A program made the position numbers and the translations under genes. DNA of 64,000 nucleotides from Bacillus salipaludis (lineage in GTDB: Bacteria > Bacillota > Bacilli > Bacillales_B > DSM-18226), in assembly GCF_004358205.1 (NCBI RefSeq), contig NZ_SMYO01000005.1, forward strand, positions 372,001 to 436,000. The letters run 5' to 3'. Under the pieces are notes generated by a model. The model did not search any database and had not been told where the DNA came from. It was given only the letters and a program-made list of their open reading frames with translations. Each line of letters opens with the position of its first letter. Position 1 is the stretch's first letter. This document shows, piece after piece, positions 19,371 to 30,188 of this stretch.

Positions 19371-20601
19371 TACAAAATACTCGCTCACTGATATGGAGCG
19401 GATATCTCAGATTCATCGCCCATTAAACATTTTGATGTTAAGTTGGGAGTACCCTCCGCATGTAGTGGGTGGGCTTTCAAGGCATGTATATGGATTATCT
19501 GTTCATCTTGCCGAATTGGGTCATGAGGTTCATGTTGTCTCATTGCTAAGAAATGACTTGCCTTCTTATGAAAAAATAAATGATGTTCATATACATCGCG
19601 TTAAGCCATTGAACGAACAGGATGAGGATTTTCTATCCTGGATCGGCGGACTTAACTTGGCGATGGCGTATAAAGTGGCAAAATTGGCTGATGAATATAG
19701 CTTCAGTATGATTCATGCTCATGATTGGCTCGTAGGGACCGCAGCCATTGCCTTAAAGGATTCGTTATCCATTCCATTACTAGCTACCATTCATGCTACA
19801 GAATATGGAAGGAATAATGGGATTTATACTGAAATGCAGAAGTTTATTCATAGCAAAGAGCAGCAGCTTGTATCAGCGGCTCACCAAGTTATTGTATGCA
19901 GCGAATATATGGTTGAGGAAGTGACCTCTATTTTTGATGCAGCTGCTGAAAAATTAGCCATTATTCCAAATGGGGTTGATTTGTTAACCAATAGCGAAGA
20001 ATCAGTTGATTTTCCCCATAATCTCCAAGATAAAAAATATATCTTTTCAATGGGAAGAATGGTGAAGGAAAAAGGATTCGAAACGATAATCGAGGCGGCA
20101 GCCATTGCAAAGGAGCTAAAGCTTGAATACACCTTTGTAATTGCCGGAAAAGGCCCGATGCTGGATACCTATCGTAAGCTGATTCAAGAAAAACATTTGG
20201 AAGACAAGATCACGTTTATTGGCTTTATATCCGAGCAGGAGCGAAATACTTTCATACAAAATTGTGAAATGGTCGTTGTTCCAAGCTTGTATGAACCTTT
20301 TGGAATTGTTGCACTTGAATCAATGGTTCTTGGAAAGCCGACAATTGTTTCAAAAACAGGCGGATTAAAAGGGATTGTGAAACATTTGCAAACGGGGTTG
20401 CTAATGACTCCTGGAGATGCCAAAAGCTTATTGGAACAAATTTTATTTATTTACAAAAATCCTAAAAAGGCAGCGGAGATGGCTAAAGAGGGTCAGCTGG
20501 TGATGAAAAGCTTATATAGCTGGAAACGCGTTGCAATGGAGACAAGCAGATTAATCGAAGATCTATTATTAATCCAATTAGTGGATGAAACAGAATGCTA
20601 A
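19363..20601 (+). CDS. GT4-family glycosyltransferase
   Basis: A 412-aa GT-B glycosyltransferase of family 4, close to bacterial starch/glycogen-synthase-like enzymes. N-terminal donor loop SWEYPPHVVGGLSRHV near residue 25; C-terminal nucleotide-sugar site with the E-x7-E type motif EPFGIVALE. ATG at 19363 has GGAGGAG 6 nt upstream, and overlaps the preceding gene by 8 nt. It lies where B. subtilis has yqgM, also a putative glycosyltransferase. The acceptor is unknown. Confidence 0.85.
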   Translation: MDNTKYSLTDMERISQIHRPLNILMLSWEYPPHVVGGLSRHVYGLSVHLAELGHEVHVVSLLRNDLPSYEKINDVHIHRVKPLNEQDEDFLSWIGGLNLAMAYKVAKLADEYSFSMIHAHDWLVGTAAIALKDSLSIPLLATIHATEYGRNNGIYTEMQKFIHSKEQQLVSAAHQVIVCSEYMVEEVTSIFDAAAEKLAIIPNGVDLLTNSEESVDFPHNLQDKKYIFSMGRMVKEKGFETIIEAAAIAKELKLEYTFVIAGKGPMLDTYRKLIQEKHLEDKITFIGFISEQERNTFIQNCEMVVVPSLYEPFGIVALESMVLGKPTIVSKTGGLKGIVKHLQTGLLMTPGDAKSLLEQILFIYKNPKKAAEMAKEGQLVMKSLYSWKRVAMETSRLIEDLLLIQLVDETEC

Positions 20602-20641
20602 GTAAATACCCTATTTAGGGCAAAAAGGTGGTGTTAATCCG

Positions 20642-21274
20642 ATGAGCCTAATGGAGCCGTTAAAGATTGTTCCAACCTCCCTTAATCATTTCGTTATCGA
20701 GCAGCTGCAGTTAATTCCGGGAATATGGGTAAATGGTAAAGTTTATTGGATGCAAAATTGTACAGAAAAAGTAATTTACGATGAAGAATTGGTAATTAAG
20801 CTAAAACTTGAGCATATCCATTCAAAAATTTCCTTCGCAAAAATCTACATTAGTAATCACAGCATAGCAACAAAAGAAATCAAAGTTTTAGTTATGCATC
20901 ATAATCCGAATTTAACGGGGGAGAATTTTACGTTTATCTCTCCGGTGGAGAATCGTATTTTTCATCTTACCAATGAAAAGCTAATCCTCGTAAATGGTAA
21001 ATACAATGGTTCTGACATGAAAGAATGTACTGTTCATCCGTCATGGAATATCTTTACTGATAAACTATGGAGTAATTTAAATAAAGGCAGCTTAGTGTAC
21101 CAGCCTATGGCAAAGGGTCCGGCTGCAAGTGTTTTTACGATGAAAATGTCAATAGGGCCTCGTGATACCAATAAAATCAGTACTTGGGCAATCAATGGGA
21201 GCAATAAAAATGAGCTTATTTCTATGGAATGTGCACTTTTAAAAAACACACTAGCATTTCCTTTCGAAAAATGA
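20642..21274 (+). CDS. Conserved protein of unknown function after the glycosyltransferase
   Basis: A 210-aa soluble protein. No catalytic motif is visible; the content of alternating hydrophobic residues suggests a beta-rich fold. It begins 40 nt after the GT4 gene with GGTGGTG before ATG, so it is likely in the same operon and connected with the same polysaccharide or envelope step. I do not recognise the family. Confidence 0.65.
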   Translation: MSLMEPLKIVPTSLNHFVIEQLQLIPGIWVNGKVYWMQNCTEKVIYDEELVIKLKLEHIHSKISFAKIYISNHSIATKEIKVLVMHHNPNLTGENFTFISPVENRIFHLTNEKLILVNGKYNGSDMKECTVHPSWNIFTDKLWSNLNKGSLVYQPMAKGPAASVFTMKMSIGPRDTNKISTWAINGSNKNELISMECALLKNTLAFPFEK

Positions 21275-21329
21275 TATTATAGAAAAGTCGTATGAACGAA
21301 CTAGCTTAATGGTTTGGAGGGAAATCAAC

Positions 21330-21479
21330 ATGCGTGTAAATATTACGCTAGCTTGCACTGAGTGTGGAGACCGTAACTATATTTCAACAAAAAATAAACG
21401 TAATAACCCAGATCGTCTTGAGCTTAAGAAATATTGCCCAAGAGAAAAACGTACAACCGCACACCGCGAAACAAAATAA
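21330..21479 (+). CDS. rpmG: 50S ribosomal protein L33
   Basis: A 49-aa L33, too short for many ORF lists. It starts [17 protein letters not shown] and has the paired cysteines of the zinc-type form (CTEC), but the second pair is reduced to one Cys (KKYCPREK), so it is a mixed C+/C- type. Bacillus carries several rpmG copies. TTGGAGGGAAATCAAC precedes the ATG. Confidence 0.93.
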   Translation: MRVNITLACTECGDRNYISTKNKRNNPDRLELKKYCPREKRTTAHRETK

Positions 21480-21508
21480 GCAGTAGGAGCTTCCTGCTGC
21501 TTTTTTTG
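21480..21508 (+). terminator. rpmG terminator
   Basis: GCAGTAGGA / TCCTGCTGC stem with a T run, directly after the stop. Confidence 0.85.
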
Positions 21509-21536
21509 TTGTCCTAAAATAAGGAGGAATCCGATA

Positions 21537-22103
21537 ATGATCGATAAAAGATCCTTTCGAAAACAAATGATGGATAGATTATCACAAGTTTCGAGGCCTA
21601 TTTATGAAGACCTCTCTTATAAAATTGCCAATCGGATGTTTGATGAACAAGATTGGAAAAATGCACGCGTTATTGGAATTACCATTTCTAAAGTACCTGA
21701 GGTAGATACATATCAAATTATCAGAAAAGCTTGGGAATTGGGAAAACAAGTGGTTGTCCCTAAGTGCCTGCCTAAAGAAAAATTGCTATCTTTCCGAATC
21801 TTGACTGAATTCTCGCAGCTTGAATCCGTATATTATGGTTTATTTGAACCAAAAGAGGAACTTACCAAAGAGGTTGAACCTGGCTTAATTGATTTATTAA
21901 TTGTACCGGGTTTAGCTTATACAAAAGAAGGATATCGAATAGGTTTTGGTGGAGGGTATTATGATCGATTCTTATCAAATTATAGCGGTAAGACAACATC
22001 GCTTGCTTTTGATATGCAAGTAGTTCCCGAGTTTAGCATTGAGGAACATGATTTACCGGTTTCAAAGATTATTACGAACCATGAGGTTATTATTATAAAA
22101 TGA
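21537..22103 (+). CDS. yqgN: 5-formyltetrahydrofolate cyclo-ligase (YqgN)
   Basis: A 188-aa enzyme that turns 5-formyl-THF into 5,10-methenyl-THF with ATP, returning stored folate to one-carbon metabolism. The N-terminal KRSFRKQM segment and the C-terminal GFGGGYYDRFL ATP/folate motif identify it. AAGGAGG precedes the ATG. The stop overlaps the DUF92 gene start by 4 nt (ATGA). Confidence 0.93.
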   Translation: MIDKRSFRKQMMDRLSQVSRPIYEDLSYKIANRMFDEQDWKNARVIGITISKVPEVDTYQIIRKAWELGKQVVVPKCLPKEKLLSFRILTEFSQLESVYYGLFEPKEELTKEVEPGLIDLLIVPGLAYTKEGYRIGFGGGYYDRFLSNYSGKTTSLAFDMQVVPEFSIEEHDLPVSKIITNHEVIIIK

Positions 22104-22888
22104 TGGAAAAATGGATCATTATTGCTATCATTATCTTTGCCGGAATTCTCGCCTACCTTGTTAAAGCACTTACGAAATCGGGGGCTCTAGCAGCTATAAT
22201 TGTAGGGGCTGCAGTCATGCTCGGTTTTGGTTTAAATGGTCTTTTTCTCCTTGGGACTTTTTTTGTTTCTTCAAGTTTATGGTCTGAGTATAAAAGCTCT
22301 GTGAAGAAAACCATTGAAGAAAAATTAGCAAAAGGAGCAACAAGGGACTGGAGGCAGGTTGCTGCTAATGGTGGTGCTGCAGCTCTTTTCAGTCTAATTA
22401 ACTTCCTTCAACCTAACATCATTTGGCTGCTTGCTTTTGCTGTTTCACTTGCAAGTGCTAATTCGGATACATGGGCATCGGAAATCGGATCATTAAGTAA
22501 AAAAAATCCGCTTTTTATCCGAACATTTAGGCCAGTGGAAAGAGGGACCTCGGGTGCAATCAGTTTTTTGGGTACTAGTGCTGCATTGGCAGGGGCGTTG
22601 TTAATTGCTCTTTTAACATTATGGCTATTTCATTTACATATTTTTCTTGCCTTCCTTATTTTTCTATTCGGTTTTTTGGGTAATTTGATTGATACGTTAT
22701 TTGGGGCTTTTTATCAACAATTATACAAGTGCAGTCAGTGCGGGATTGAGACGGAAAGACGAATTCATTGTCAAAAGGAAACCTTACGGATAAAAGGTAT
22801 TAACTATATTGATAATGACATGGTAAACTTTTTATCGGGTTTAATTGCAGCATTATTGGCATTGGGTATAGTGCTTTTAGTAGTATGA
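22100..22888 (+). CDS. DUF92 family membrane protein
   Basis: A 262-aa integral membrane protein of the DUF92/TMEM19 family with about six or seven helices. The family-typical segments SLASANSDTWASEIG and GTSGAISFLGTSAAL are present. Plant members of this family phosphorylate phytyl phosphate, so an isoprenoid-phosphate kinase role is possible but unproven for bacteria. A cysteine pair (CSQCG) lies in a cytoplasmic loop. It is coupled to yqgN by a 4-nt overlap. Confidence 0.85.
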   Translation: MMEKWIIIAIIIFAGILAYLVKALTKSGALAAIIVGAAVMLGFGLNGLFLLGTFFVSSSLWSEYKSSVKKTIEEKLAKGATRDWRQVAANGGAAALFSLINFLQPNIIWLLAFAVSLASANSDTWASEIGSLSKKNPLFIRTFRPVERGTSGAISFLGTSAALAGALLIALLTLWLFHLHIFLAFLIFLFGFLGNLIDTLFGAFYQQLYKCSQCGIETERRIHCQKETLRIKGINYIDNDMVNFLSGLIAALLALGIVLLVV

Positions 22889-23869
<981 letters not shown>

Positions 23870-23972
23870 CCTATAAGGTTTGAGTTCCTCCATTGATTTT
23901 GTCCCATTATTATTGGTAACAATGGATAAAACTTATATCTATTACACAGAATAGTTGTAGGAGGGATCTATT

Positions 23973-24167
23973 ATGTCTCGTGCTATTACATCTATTTTTT
24001 TAATTGGTTCCATCGGGTATTTTGGATTTCGTTACCGATATCGGCTTATTAATTTGCTGCTGGCATCCGGCTGGCTACGCCGCCTTGCGGTAGGTTCCAT
24101 TATGAGTTTCCCAGGAGTAAAAAATAAAATGCTGCAAACTGTTTTTGGAGGACCATCTGAAAGGTGA
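23973..24167 (+). CDS. Small conserved membrane-associated protein
   Basis: A 64-aa protein with an N-terminal hydrophobic stretch (ITSIFLIGSIGYFGF), then a Arg-rich loop and a second weaker hydrophobic part. GGAGGGATCTATT precedes the ATG, and a terminator overlaps its 3' end. The function is unknown; it looks like small proteins conserved at this spot in related bacilli. Confidence 0.65.
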   Translation: MSRAITSIFLIGSIGYFGFRYRYRLINLLLASGWLRRLAVGSIMSFPGVKNKMLQTVFGGPSER

Positions 24168-24188
24168 AAACCGCAGATGGTTTTTTTT
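24153..24188 (+). terminator. Terminator of the 64-aa gene
   Basis: CCATCTG / CAGATGG hairpin and eight T; the stem begins inside the coding region. Confidence 0.85.
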
Positions 24189-24325
24189 ATTCTGTAGAAA
24201 CCATAATAAAATTGCCGGAATGAGGACATTTAGTCATGGATTTGAATGGATTTCGGTTATAATGAAACCATCCAATAATTATTCATTCTATATAGCTATT
24301 ACTTAGATAGAAAGTGGGAGGAGTA

Positions 24326-25867
24326 TTGAATAAAGAGGAATTCATCTTTTGGCGCTTAGCTCATTTCTTTATTACAGAACAAGGTTATCGCATCATTCAA
24401 TTATTTGATAATCAAAAAGAGCTATGGCTAGAAAAATTAGAAAATAAGAACGCACCTATAGTACGTTTATACAATCAAGACCTTAATTGGAGCAATTCCA
24501 TGCAAAGGGATATCGAATTTACCGCAGCGAATGGAGAGAATATTCGTAAACAACTTCGTCGTGGTGATTTGATTATGGCGAACATTTATATCAGTTCCTA
24601 TCCACCAGTAGATGAATATGAATATCGTCTGGAAAAGCCTTATTTTTATCCGGAGGGAAATAAAACCTCAATTGTCTCTATTTTATTTGCAAATGAGAAT
24701 TATGAAACAGGCTTTCAAACTCTTTCTCGTCTACTAGAGAAGCAGGTATTCTTCGATATTAATGACTCGTATACAGAAGAAACCATCCAGGCTTTAAAAA
24801 AATCTACACTTGAGTCTGCTTTAAATCAGGCAGAAGCGGAAAAAGCTGTTTTTGAAAATGGTAGGCCGTTATTTACCTATTTATTCATGATTGTGCAAGT
24901 CCTCGTCTTTTTTTGGCTGGAAATGCACGGAGGAAGTACCAACAATTCCACATTAATTAAATATGGGGCCAAATTTAATCCTCTTATCTATGAAGGTCAG
25001 TGGTGGCGTTTTATTACACCAATCTTCCTTCATATTGGTTTTTTGCATTTAGCTATGAATACACTTGCATTATATTATTTAGGAGTTGCCGTTGAAAGAT
25101 TATATGGTAATCTACGATTCCTTTTTATTTACTTGTTCGCTGGTATTGTTGGGGTTATTGCCAGTTTTATTTTTAGCCCAAATCTATCAGCAGGAGCCAG
25201 CGGCGCCATTTATGGATGTTTTGGAGCATTGCTTTATTTTGGAATGATACAGCCAAAGCTTTTTTTCAGAACAATAGGCCTCAATTTAATTGTTGTTCTG
25301 GGAATCAATCTTGTTTTTAGTTTTACAGCTTCGGGTATCGATAGTGCTGGTCACTTGGGGGGCTTAGTAGGAGGATTTCTTGCAGCCGGAGTGGTTTACC
25401 TTCCAAAGCAGAAAAAAGTATTCCTCCAAGCAGTATTTTTCCTATTGGCTGCAGCTCTTATTTGGGGGTCCTTATCTTATGGGTATAGTTCTGGCGCAAG
25501 GACAAGAGATGAAAGCTCCAGTTTAGCCCTTGCCCAAGAATATATAAAGCAGGATAATTATGATCAGGCTTATCAGGTATTAAGGGAAACAGAAAAAAAA
25601 TTAAAGAGTCCTTCGGCAAATGTTTATTTTCTTCTATCTTACACGGAAATTAAAAAGGGAATGCTTTCGGAGGCAAAAATTCATTTAGACAAAGCGATCC
25701 AGTTGTACCCTGATTTTGAAGAAGCTTATTATAATCTTGCGCTGATTAATATCGAGGAAGGGGACTTTAAAGAAGCGAAGGTAAATGCGGAAAAAGCCGT
25801 TAAGATAAATCCAAACCGCAAGGATTACTCGGATTTAGTCCAAAAAATTAACCAACATCTTCAATAA
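24326..25867 (+). CDS. gluP: Rhomboid intramembrane serine protease with TPR domain
   Basis: GluP/YqgP, 513 aa. Residues 1-175 form the cytoplasmic N-terminal domain. The rhomboid domain follows with the catalytic Ser in GASGAIYG and the His in GHLGGLVGG, and three TPR-like helical pairs end the protein (QAYQVLRETE, AKIHLDKAIQLYP, AKVNAEKAVKINP). In B. subtilis it cleaves the Mg transporter MgtE with FtsH. Start is TTG at 24326 because GGGAGGAG lies 5 nt upstream; GTG at 24314 is inside that site. yqgQ and glcK follow as in B. subtilis. Confidence 0.94.
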   Translation: MNKEEFIFWRLAHFFITEQGYRIIQLFDNQKELWLEKLENKNAPIVRLYNQDLNWSNSMQRDIEFTAANGENIRKQLRRGDLIMANIYISSYPPVDEYEYRLEKPYFYPEGNKTSIVSILFANENYETGFQTLSRLLEKQVFFDINDSYTEETIQALKKSTLESALNQAEAEKAVFENGRPLFTYLFMIVQVLVFFWLEMHGGSTNNSTLIKYGAKFNPLIYEGQWWRFITPIFLHIGFLHLAMNTLALYYLGVAVERLYGNLRFLFIYLFAGIVGVIASFIFSPNLSAGASGAIYGCFGALLYFGMIQPKLFFRTIGLNLIVVLGINLVFSFTASGIDSAGHLGGLVGGFLAAGVVYLPKQKKVFLQAVFFLLAAALIWGSLSYGYSSGARTRDESSSLALAQEYIKQDNYDQAYQVLRETEKKLKSPSANVYFLLSYTEIKKGMLSEAKIHLDKAIQLYPDFEEAYYNLALINIEEGDFKEAKVNAEKAVKINPNRKDYSDLVQKINQHLQ

Positions 25868-26002
25868 TCTTTTGTCCGGAATAATTCGGATTTTACTGTT
25901 GCTGTTACAAAAATATTTTCTTGAGGCGTGAATTGGCATAAGGTATACTTTTTTTGTACGATTCATTGTATTTCCAATTTATAGAATTTTAAGGGGCAGG
26001 AA

Positions 26003-26209
26003 ATGAAAACAGTTTACGAGATTCAGCAATTTTTAAAACAATTTGGAACGATTATTTATATTGGTGATCGAGTGGCCGATATGGAACTGATGGAAACGGA
26101 ATTAAAAGAACTTTATCAATCTCAATTAATTGAACCAAAAGAATACCAAACAGCAGTATTGATCCTAAGACAAGAGATTCAATTTCAAAAAGAAAAAAGT
26201 CGAAGATAG
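26003..26209 (+). CDS. yqgQ: YqgQ family protein (DUF910)
   Basis: A 68-aa small cytoplasmic three-helix protein, DUF910/YqgQ. A structure exists for the family; its role is unknown, with possible nucleic-acid binding. AGGGGCAGGAA precedes the ATG, and the stop is immediately followed by the glcK GTG start, so the two genes are coupled. Confidence 0.88.
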   Translation: MKTVYEIQQFLKQFGTIIYIGDRVADMELMETELKELYQSQLIEPKEYQTAVLILRQEIQFQKEKSRR

Positions 26210-27193
26210 GTGAATAAATTGCAAGATAAATGGATTGTAGGCGTGGACCTTGGCGGCACAACGACAAAATTAGCATTTCTGACTACTAGTGGAGAGATCC
26301 TACAAAAGTGGGAAATACCAACTGATAATTCAGATGAAGGCCGAAATATTACCTGTAATATTGCAAAGGCGATTAATGAAAAATTAGCAAGTCTCGGTGA
26401 AAATAAAAATAGATTAATCGGAATTGGGATGGGTGCTCCAGGTCCGGTTGACTATGAAAATGGAGTAATCCTGAATGTTGTCAATTTAGGATGGAAAGAG
26501 AACTATCCCCTTAAGGAACAACTAGAAGTAACGACCGCTCTTCCTGCTGCAATTGAAAATGATGCGAATTGTGCAGCGCTAGGTGAAATGTGGAAAGGGG
26601 CGGGTGGTGGAGCAAAAGATTTAGTTTGTGTCACGCTTGGTACCGGTGTTGGCGGCGGAGTCATAATCGGCGGGAACATTGTCCAAGGTTCTAATGGTGC
26701 TGCTGGGGAAATCGGACATATTACGGCTATTCCAAATGGCGGTGCACCTTGTAATTGCGGGAAAACCGGTTGTCTTGAAACGGTTGCTTCAGCAACGGGG
26801 ATTGTCCGGTTAGCAACGAAAGAAATTTTAAAAGGCGATTTAAAAGGTGAATTAGCTGCGAAACAGGCTGCAAACGGTAAAATAACGGCAAAGGATGTTT
26901 TTGACTCTGCAAGAAATGGAGACCAGATGGCAGTAAAAGTATTAGATGAGGTAACATTTCATTTAGGTCTCGTTTTAGCAAATATCGGAAATACCCTGAA
27001 TCCGCAAAAAATAGTTATAGGCGGCGGTGTTTCAAAAGCTGGTGATATCCTCTTAAACTCTGTGAAACAACAATTTAATCAATTTGCATTTTCTTCCGTT
27101 AAGAAATCAACAGAGCTCGCATTAGCGACATTAGGAAATGATGCAGGTGTCATCGGTGCAGCATGGCTGATTAAAAATAAATTAAATTTATAA
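26210..27193 (+). CDS. glcK: Glucokinase, ROK family
   Basis: A 327-aa ATP-dependent glucokinase of the ROK family. ATP-binding GVDLGGTTTKLAF at the N-terminus; the ROK zinc motif CNCGKTGCLE near residue 180; sugar-binding ENDANCAALGE. GTG start at 26210 touches the yqgQ stop, with ATAGG as site. This is the same gene order as yqgP-yqgQ-glcK in B. subtilis. Confidence 0.95.
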   Translation: MNKLQDKWIVGVDLGGTTTKLAFLTTSGEILQKWEIPTDNSDEGRNITCNIAKAINEKLASLGENKNRLIGIGMGAPGPVDYENGVILNVVNLGWKENYPLKEQLEVTTALPAAIENDANCAALGEMWKGAGGGAKDLVCVTLGTGVGGGVIIGGNIVQGSNGAAGEIGHITAIPNGGAPCNCGKTGCLETVASATGIVRLATKEILKGDLKGELAAKQAANGKITAKDVFDSARNGDQMAVKVLDEVTFHLGLVLANIGNTLNPQKIVIGGGVSKAGDILLNSVKQQFNQFAFSSVKKSTELALATLGNDAGVIGAAWLIKNKLNL

Positions 27194-27201
27194 ATCATCG
27201 G

Positions 27202-27228
27202 AAACCTGCCATCGCAGGTTTTTTGTTT
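27202..27228 (+). terminator. glcK terminator
   Basis: AAACCTGC / GCAGGTTT stem with T run. Confidence 0.92.
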
Positions 27229-27286
27229 TATAAAATTCATCTTTTTCTTTTCTTTTCATATGATTTTTATGATGGGAGGGGGAAAA

Positions 27287-28477
27287 ATGGAGGTCCTGTT
27301 TCGATCTGAAGACTCCTTATGGTATTATAGCAGGCTATTTATGGTACCGTTAAATTTGATTGAGGACTCAAATCGTGATATAAATCCGAAGAATATCGAA
27401 ACCTCAAAGAAAATAATCATTCCTGGTTATGAAGCAGTCCCATACAGAATAAAAAACGGGGATACGTTAGCCGGAATAGCTGCTTCAAATAATTTTCCAC
27501 CAGATGCCTTACTTTTACTAAATCAAACACAAAAACCTGATCAATTGCTCCCGAATGAAACCATCCTACTACCTGAAAGAGTCACAATGCCTTTTTTAAC
27601 TACCACAAAGCCATGTTGTTCTGCAATTCTTTACGACGCAATCTCTTCACTAGAAAGGGTTTACCCTTTTATCAACGTGTCTATCATAGGGAAAAGTGTC
27701 TTAGGAAACCCAATCCATGAAATCAGAATTGGGAAAGGAACAAAAAAAGTTCATATGAATGCATCCTTTCATGCAAATGAATGGATCACCACCTTGATTT
27801 TGATGGATTTGTTAAATCATTATTTACTCTCGGTAACAAATGGAATGGCCTTTAGGGGAGTTTCTTCTTTACAATTGTACCAAAGTGTAGAGCTTTCTAT
27901 TGTACCCATGGTTAATCCGGATGGGGTTGACCTTGTTATAAATGGGCCGCCTGAATCAGTTCGCAAGAAAGTGATGAAAATTAATAATGACAGCGATGAT
28001 TTCGTTCACTGGAAAGCGAATATTCGCGGGGTGGATTTGAATAATCAATATCCGGCAAAATGGGAGATTGAAAAAGAGCGGAAACTGCCGAAGCTGCCGG
28101 CTTCAAGAGACTTTCCCGGGAATGCTCCGTTAACTGAACCTGAAGCGATTGCCATGGCTAAATTAGCGAAAAGCACTCCTTTTGACTGTGTTGTCGCTTT
28201 TCATACCCAGGGAGAAGAATTTTATTGGGGATATGAGGGTTTGGAACCACCTGAAGCTGAGAAGATTGCAAAAGAAATGGAACGATTAAGCGGGTATAAA
28301 GCCATTCAGTATGTTGACAGTCATGCAGGGTATAAGGATTGGTATATTCAGGAATTTAAGCGTCCTGGCTTTACCATTGAGCTAGGAAGGGGGATAAATC
28401 CGCTTCCTCTTTCAAAATATGAAGAAATTTACTTACGGGCTGAGGCGATTTTTTTAGCTGCGCTACTTCATTCATAA
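27287..28477 (+). CDS. yqgT: LysM-M14 gamma-D-glutamyl-meso-diaminopimelate peptidase
   Basis: A 396-aa peptidoglycan peptidase. A LysM module occupies about residues 45-95 ([17 protein letters not shown]), and the M14 carboxypeptidase domain follows with zinc ligands HANEW and later HTQGEE, and the catalytic Glu in FTIELGRG. It likely trims stem peptides, as B. subtilis YqgT and EndoI of Lysinibacillus. No signal peptide is visible, so it may act in the mother cell or spore cortex. GGGAGGGG lies 5 nt before ATG 27287. Confidence 0.9.
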   Translation: MEVLFRSEDSLWYYSRLFMVPLNLIEDSNRDINPKNIETSKKIIIPGYEAVPYRIKNGDTLAGIAASNNFPPDALLLLNQTQKPDQLLPNETILLPERVTMPFLTTTKPCCSAILYDAISSLERVYPFINVSIIGKSVLGNPIHEIRIGKGTKKVHMNASFHANEWITTLILMDLLNHYLLSVTNGMAFRGVSSLQLYQSVELSIVPMVNPDGVDLVINGPPESVRKKVMKINNDSDDFVHWKANIRGVDLNNQYPAKWEIEKERKLPKLPASRDFPGNAPLTEPEAIAMAKLAKSTPFDCVVAFHTQGEEFYWGYEGLEPPEAEKIAKEMERLSGYKAIQYVDSHAGYKDWYIQEFKRPGFTIELGRGINPLPLSKYEEIYLRAEAIFLAALLHS

Positions 28478-28552
28478 TTTAAAAAACACGCCTTGTAAAA
28501 TTAAAAAATTCTCATTAAAATAATCGGTAATGGATCTTTTTATTTACTTTGG

Positions 28553-28576
28553 AAAGCCGTTAAAACGGCTTTTTCA
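28553..28576 (+). terminator. Terminator after yqgT
   Basis: AAAGCCGTT / AACGGCTTT stem and T run. Confidence 0.85.
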
Positions 28577-28653
28577 TTTTTTGGGGACTGAAACATTCTG
28601 TTAATATGAACGTCTTAAATTATATATAGAATTTTTAAACGGAGGGGTTTGGA

Positions 28654-29781
28654 TTGGTTCATTTTGGAATACAAAAAGCTGTCCGATATATTTTTCCAAT
28701 CATTTTGTTTCTTTCCCTCCTCCTTGGAGCTTGTAATCTTCAAACGCAAAAAAAATCTAATCAGACTCCCCAAAAAAAAAATGGAACTACTTTCTCCATA
28801 AAGGATTGGAAGCTCCCGCTTACTGTCTCGAAGGGTGAGTTTTTTAAGATCGCAGGCTGGGTTTCTGAAAATCAAATCCTATATATTACGAATATAGAAC
28901 AATCCTCAAATATTTATATTTATGATTTCTTAACGGGGAAAAGTAAGTTTGTTTTTAAAACAGATTCCCCAATTGTTAATGTTCAAATAAGTCCGTCTAA
29001 AAAGTACTTCTTAGTACAGTCCTCCCCTTCTACCTATGAAGGTTTGATTGAGATTATAAATCAAGAAGGGAAAGTATCTTGGAAACACCCCATGGCATCT
29101 TATGAATTAGAATTTGAATGGAATCCCTACGACGAATCAAAAATCCTTATTTCAAACTTTAATGAAGACTGGACCTTTAAACTTTTTTTAATTGAAATGA
29201 ATCATTCAAAAATGAAAGGGATTTCTGTGCCCCAGCCTTTTCTTCAATGGGTAAATCGAGACCGGATTGCCTATTTAAAATGGGATGAAAAAAAATCAAC
29301 ACTATCTGCACCGCTAGTTTTTAAGGACTTGGAGAATGGAGAGGAAAGGCCAGTGTTCTCTGGTGTGTTTCATTTTACCGTGTTTCCTGATTTGCTTTTA
29401 ACCATCGAAGCAAATAAGGTGGATAAAACAAACTCGACATATACATTTTTTGACAAAAAATTAAAGCCTATTTTCTCATTTTCCATTCCACAGCTTACTA
29501 ACTATTCGGATTGGGTCGTGCCCAATTATGATTTTATCGAAAATAAAAAGGAATTTATTGCTTTTAGTCCATTAGAAAGTACCGAGGCTGACTCGTATAC
29601 GGAGGGGTTTAATCTTGTTACATATAATCTTAAGGATGGAAAACACCAGTTAATCCTCTCTGGGATGAACGATGCTCCGCTAAGTTGTTCACCATCGGGG
29701 AATGCTTGCTTATATGGGAACAGCTTTGAAAAGCTGATTGATTTAAATACCAAAAAAATTTACGATTTGATAAAAGAATGA
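28654..29781 (+). CDS. yqgU: Lipoprotein with beta-propeller-like body (YqgU type)
   Basis: A 375-aa secreted lipoprotein. The signal peptide ends in lipobox LLGAC near residue 25. The rest reads as a repeated beta pattern (YIYDFLTGKSKFVF, KYFLVQSSPS and similar), compatible with a propeller. TTG start at 28654 behind GGAGGGG. It is in the place of B. subtilis yqgU, a putative lipoprotein of unknown role. Confidence 0.85.
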   Translation: MVHFGIQKAVRYIFPIILFLSLLLGACNLQTQKKSNQTPQKKNGTTFSIKDWKLPLTVSKGEFFKIAGWVSENQILYITNIEQSSNIYIYDFLTGKSKFVFKTDSPIVNVQISPSKKYFLVQSSPSTYEGLIEIINQEGKVSWKHPMASYELEFEWNPYDESKILISNFNEDWTFKLFLIEMNHSKMKGISVPQPFLQWVNRDRIAYLKWDEKKSTLSAPLVFKDLENGEERPVFSGVFHFTVFPDLLLTIEANKVDKTNSTYTFFDKKLKPIFSFSIPQLTNYSDWVVPNYDFIENKKEFIAFSPLESTEADSYTEGFNLVTYNLKDGKHQLILSGMNDAPLSCSPSGNACLYGNSFEKLIDLNTKKIYDLIKE

Positions 29782-29806
29782 CTGTGAAAAGCCATTCTTT
29801 TTTTCT
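29774..29806 (+). terminator. yqgU terminator
   Basis: AAGAATG / CATTCTT stem overlapping the stop codon, then T run. Confidence 0.75.
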
Positions 29807-29870
29807 TGCTTTGCCAGGTATGATAAAATCACACTGTACTAAAAATTAATGAACCAAGCAGGTGATTAGG

Positions 29871-30185
29871 ATGGCAATTGTTGATGTTACCGTTATTCCA
29901 CTGGGGACTGAAACACCCAGTGTGAGTAAATACGTGGCTAGTGTACAAAAGGTATTAAAAAGATATGAGGCAGAGGGGAAAATTCATTACCAGTTGACCC
30001 CCATGAATACGATTATTGAAGGGGACCTGCCCGTTTTATTTGAAGTGATTCAGGCGATGCACGAAGCACCATTTGCAGAGGGGATTCAGCGGGTAGCAAC
30101 AAATATCCGTGTGGATGACCGCAGGGATGTAAAAAGAAGCATGGAGTATAAGGTAGATAAAGTAAATAGCCTTTTGCAAGATTAA
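29871..30185 (+). CDS. yqgV: MTH1187 family thiamine-binding protein (YqgV)
   Basis: A 104-aa protein of the MTH1187/DUF77 family, ferredoxin-like fold (MAIVDVTVIPLGTETP start is diagnostic). YqgV-type proteins bind thiamine. I use ATG 29871 over GTG 29862 because family members start at MAI and AGGTG lies upstream. Confidence 0.92.
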   Translation: MAIVDVTVIPLGTETPSVSKYVASVQKVLKRYEAEGKIHYQLTPMNTIIEGDLPVLFEVIQAMHEAPFAEGIQRVATNIRVDDRRDVKRSMEYKVDKVNSLLQD

Positions 30186-30188
30186 TAA

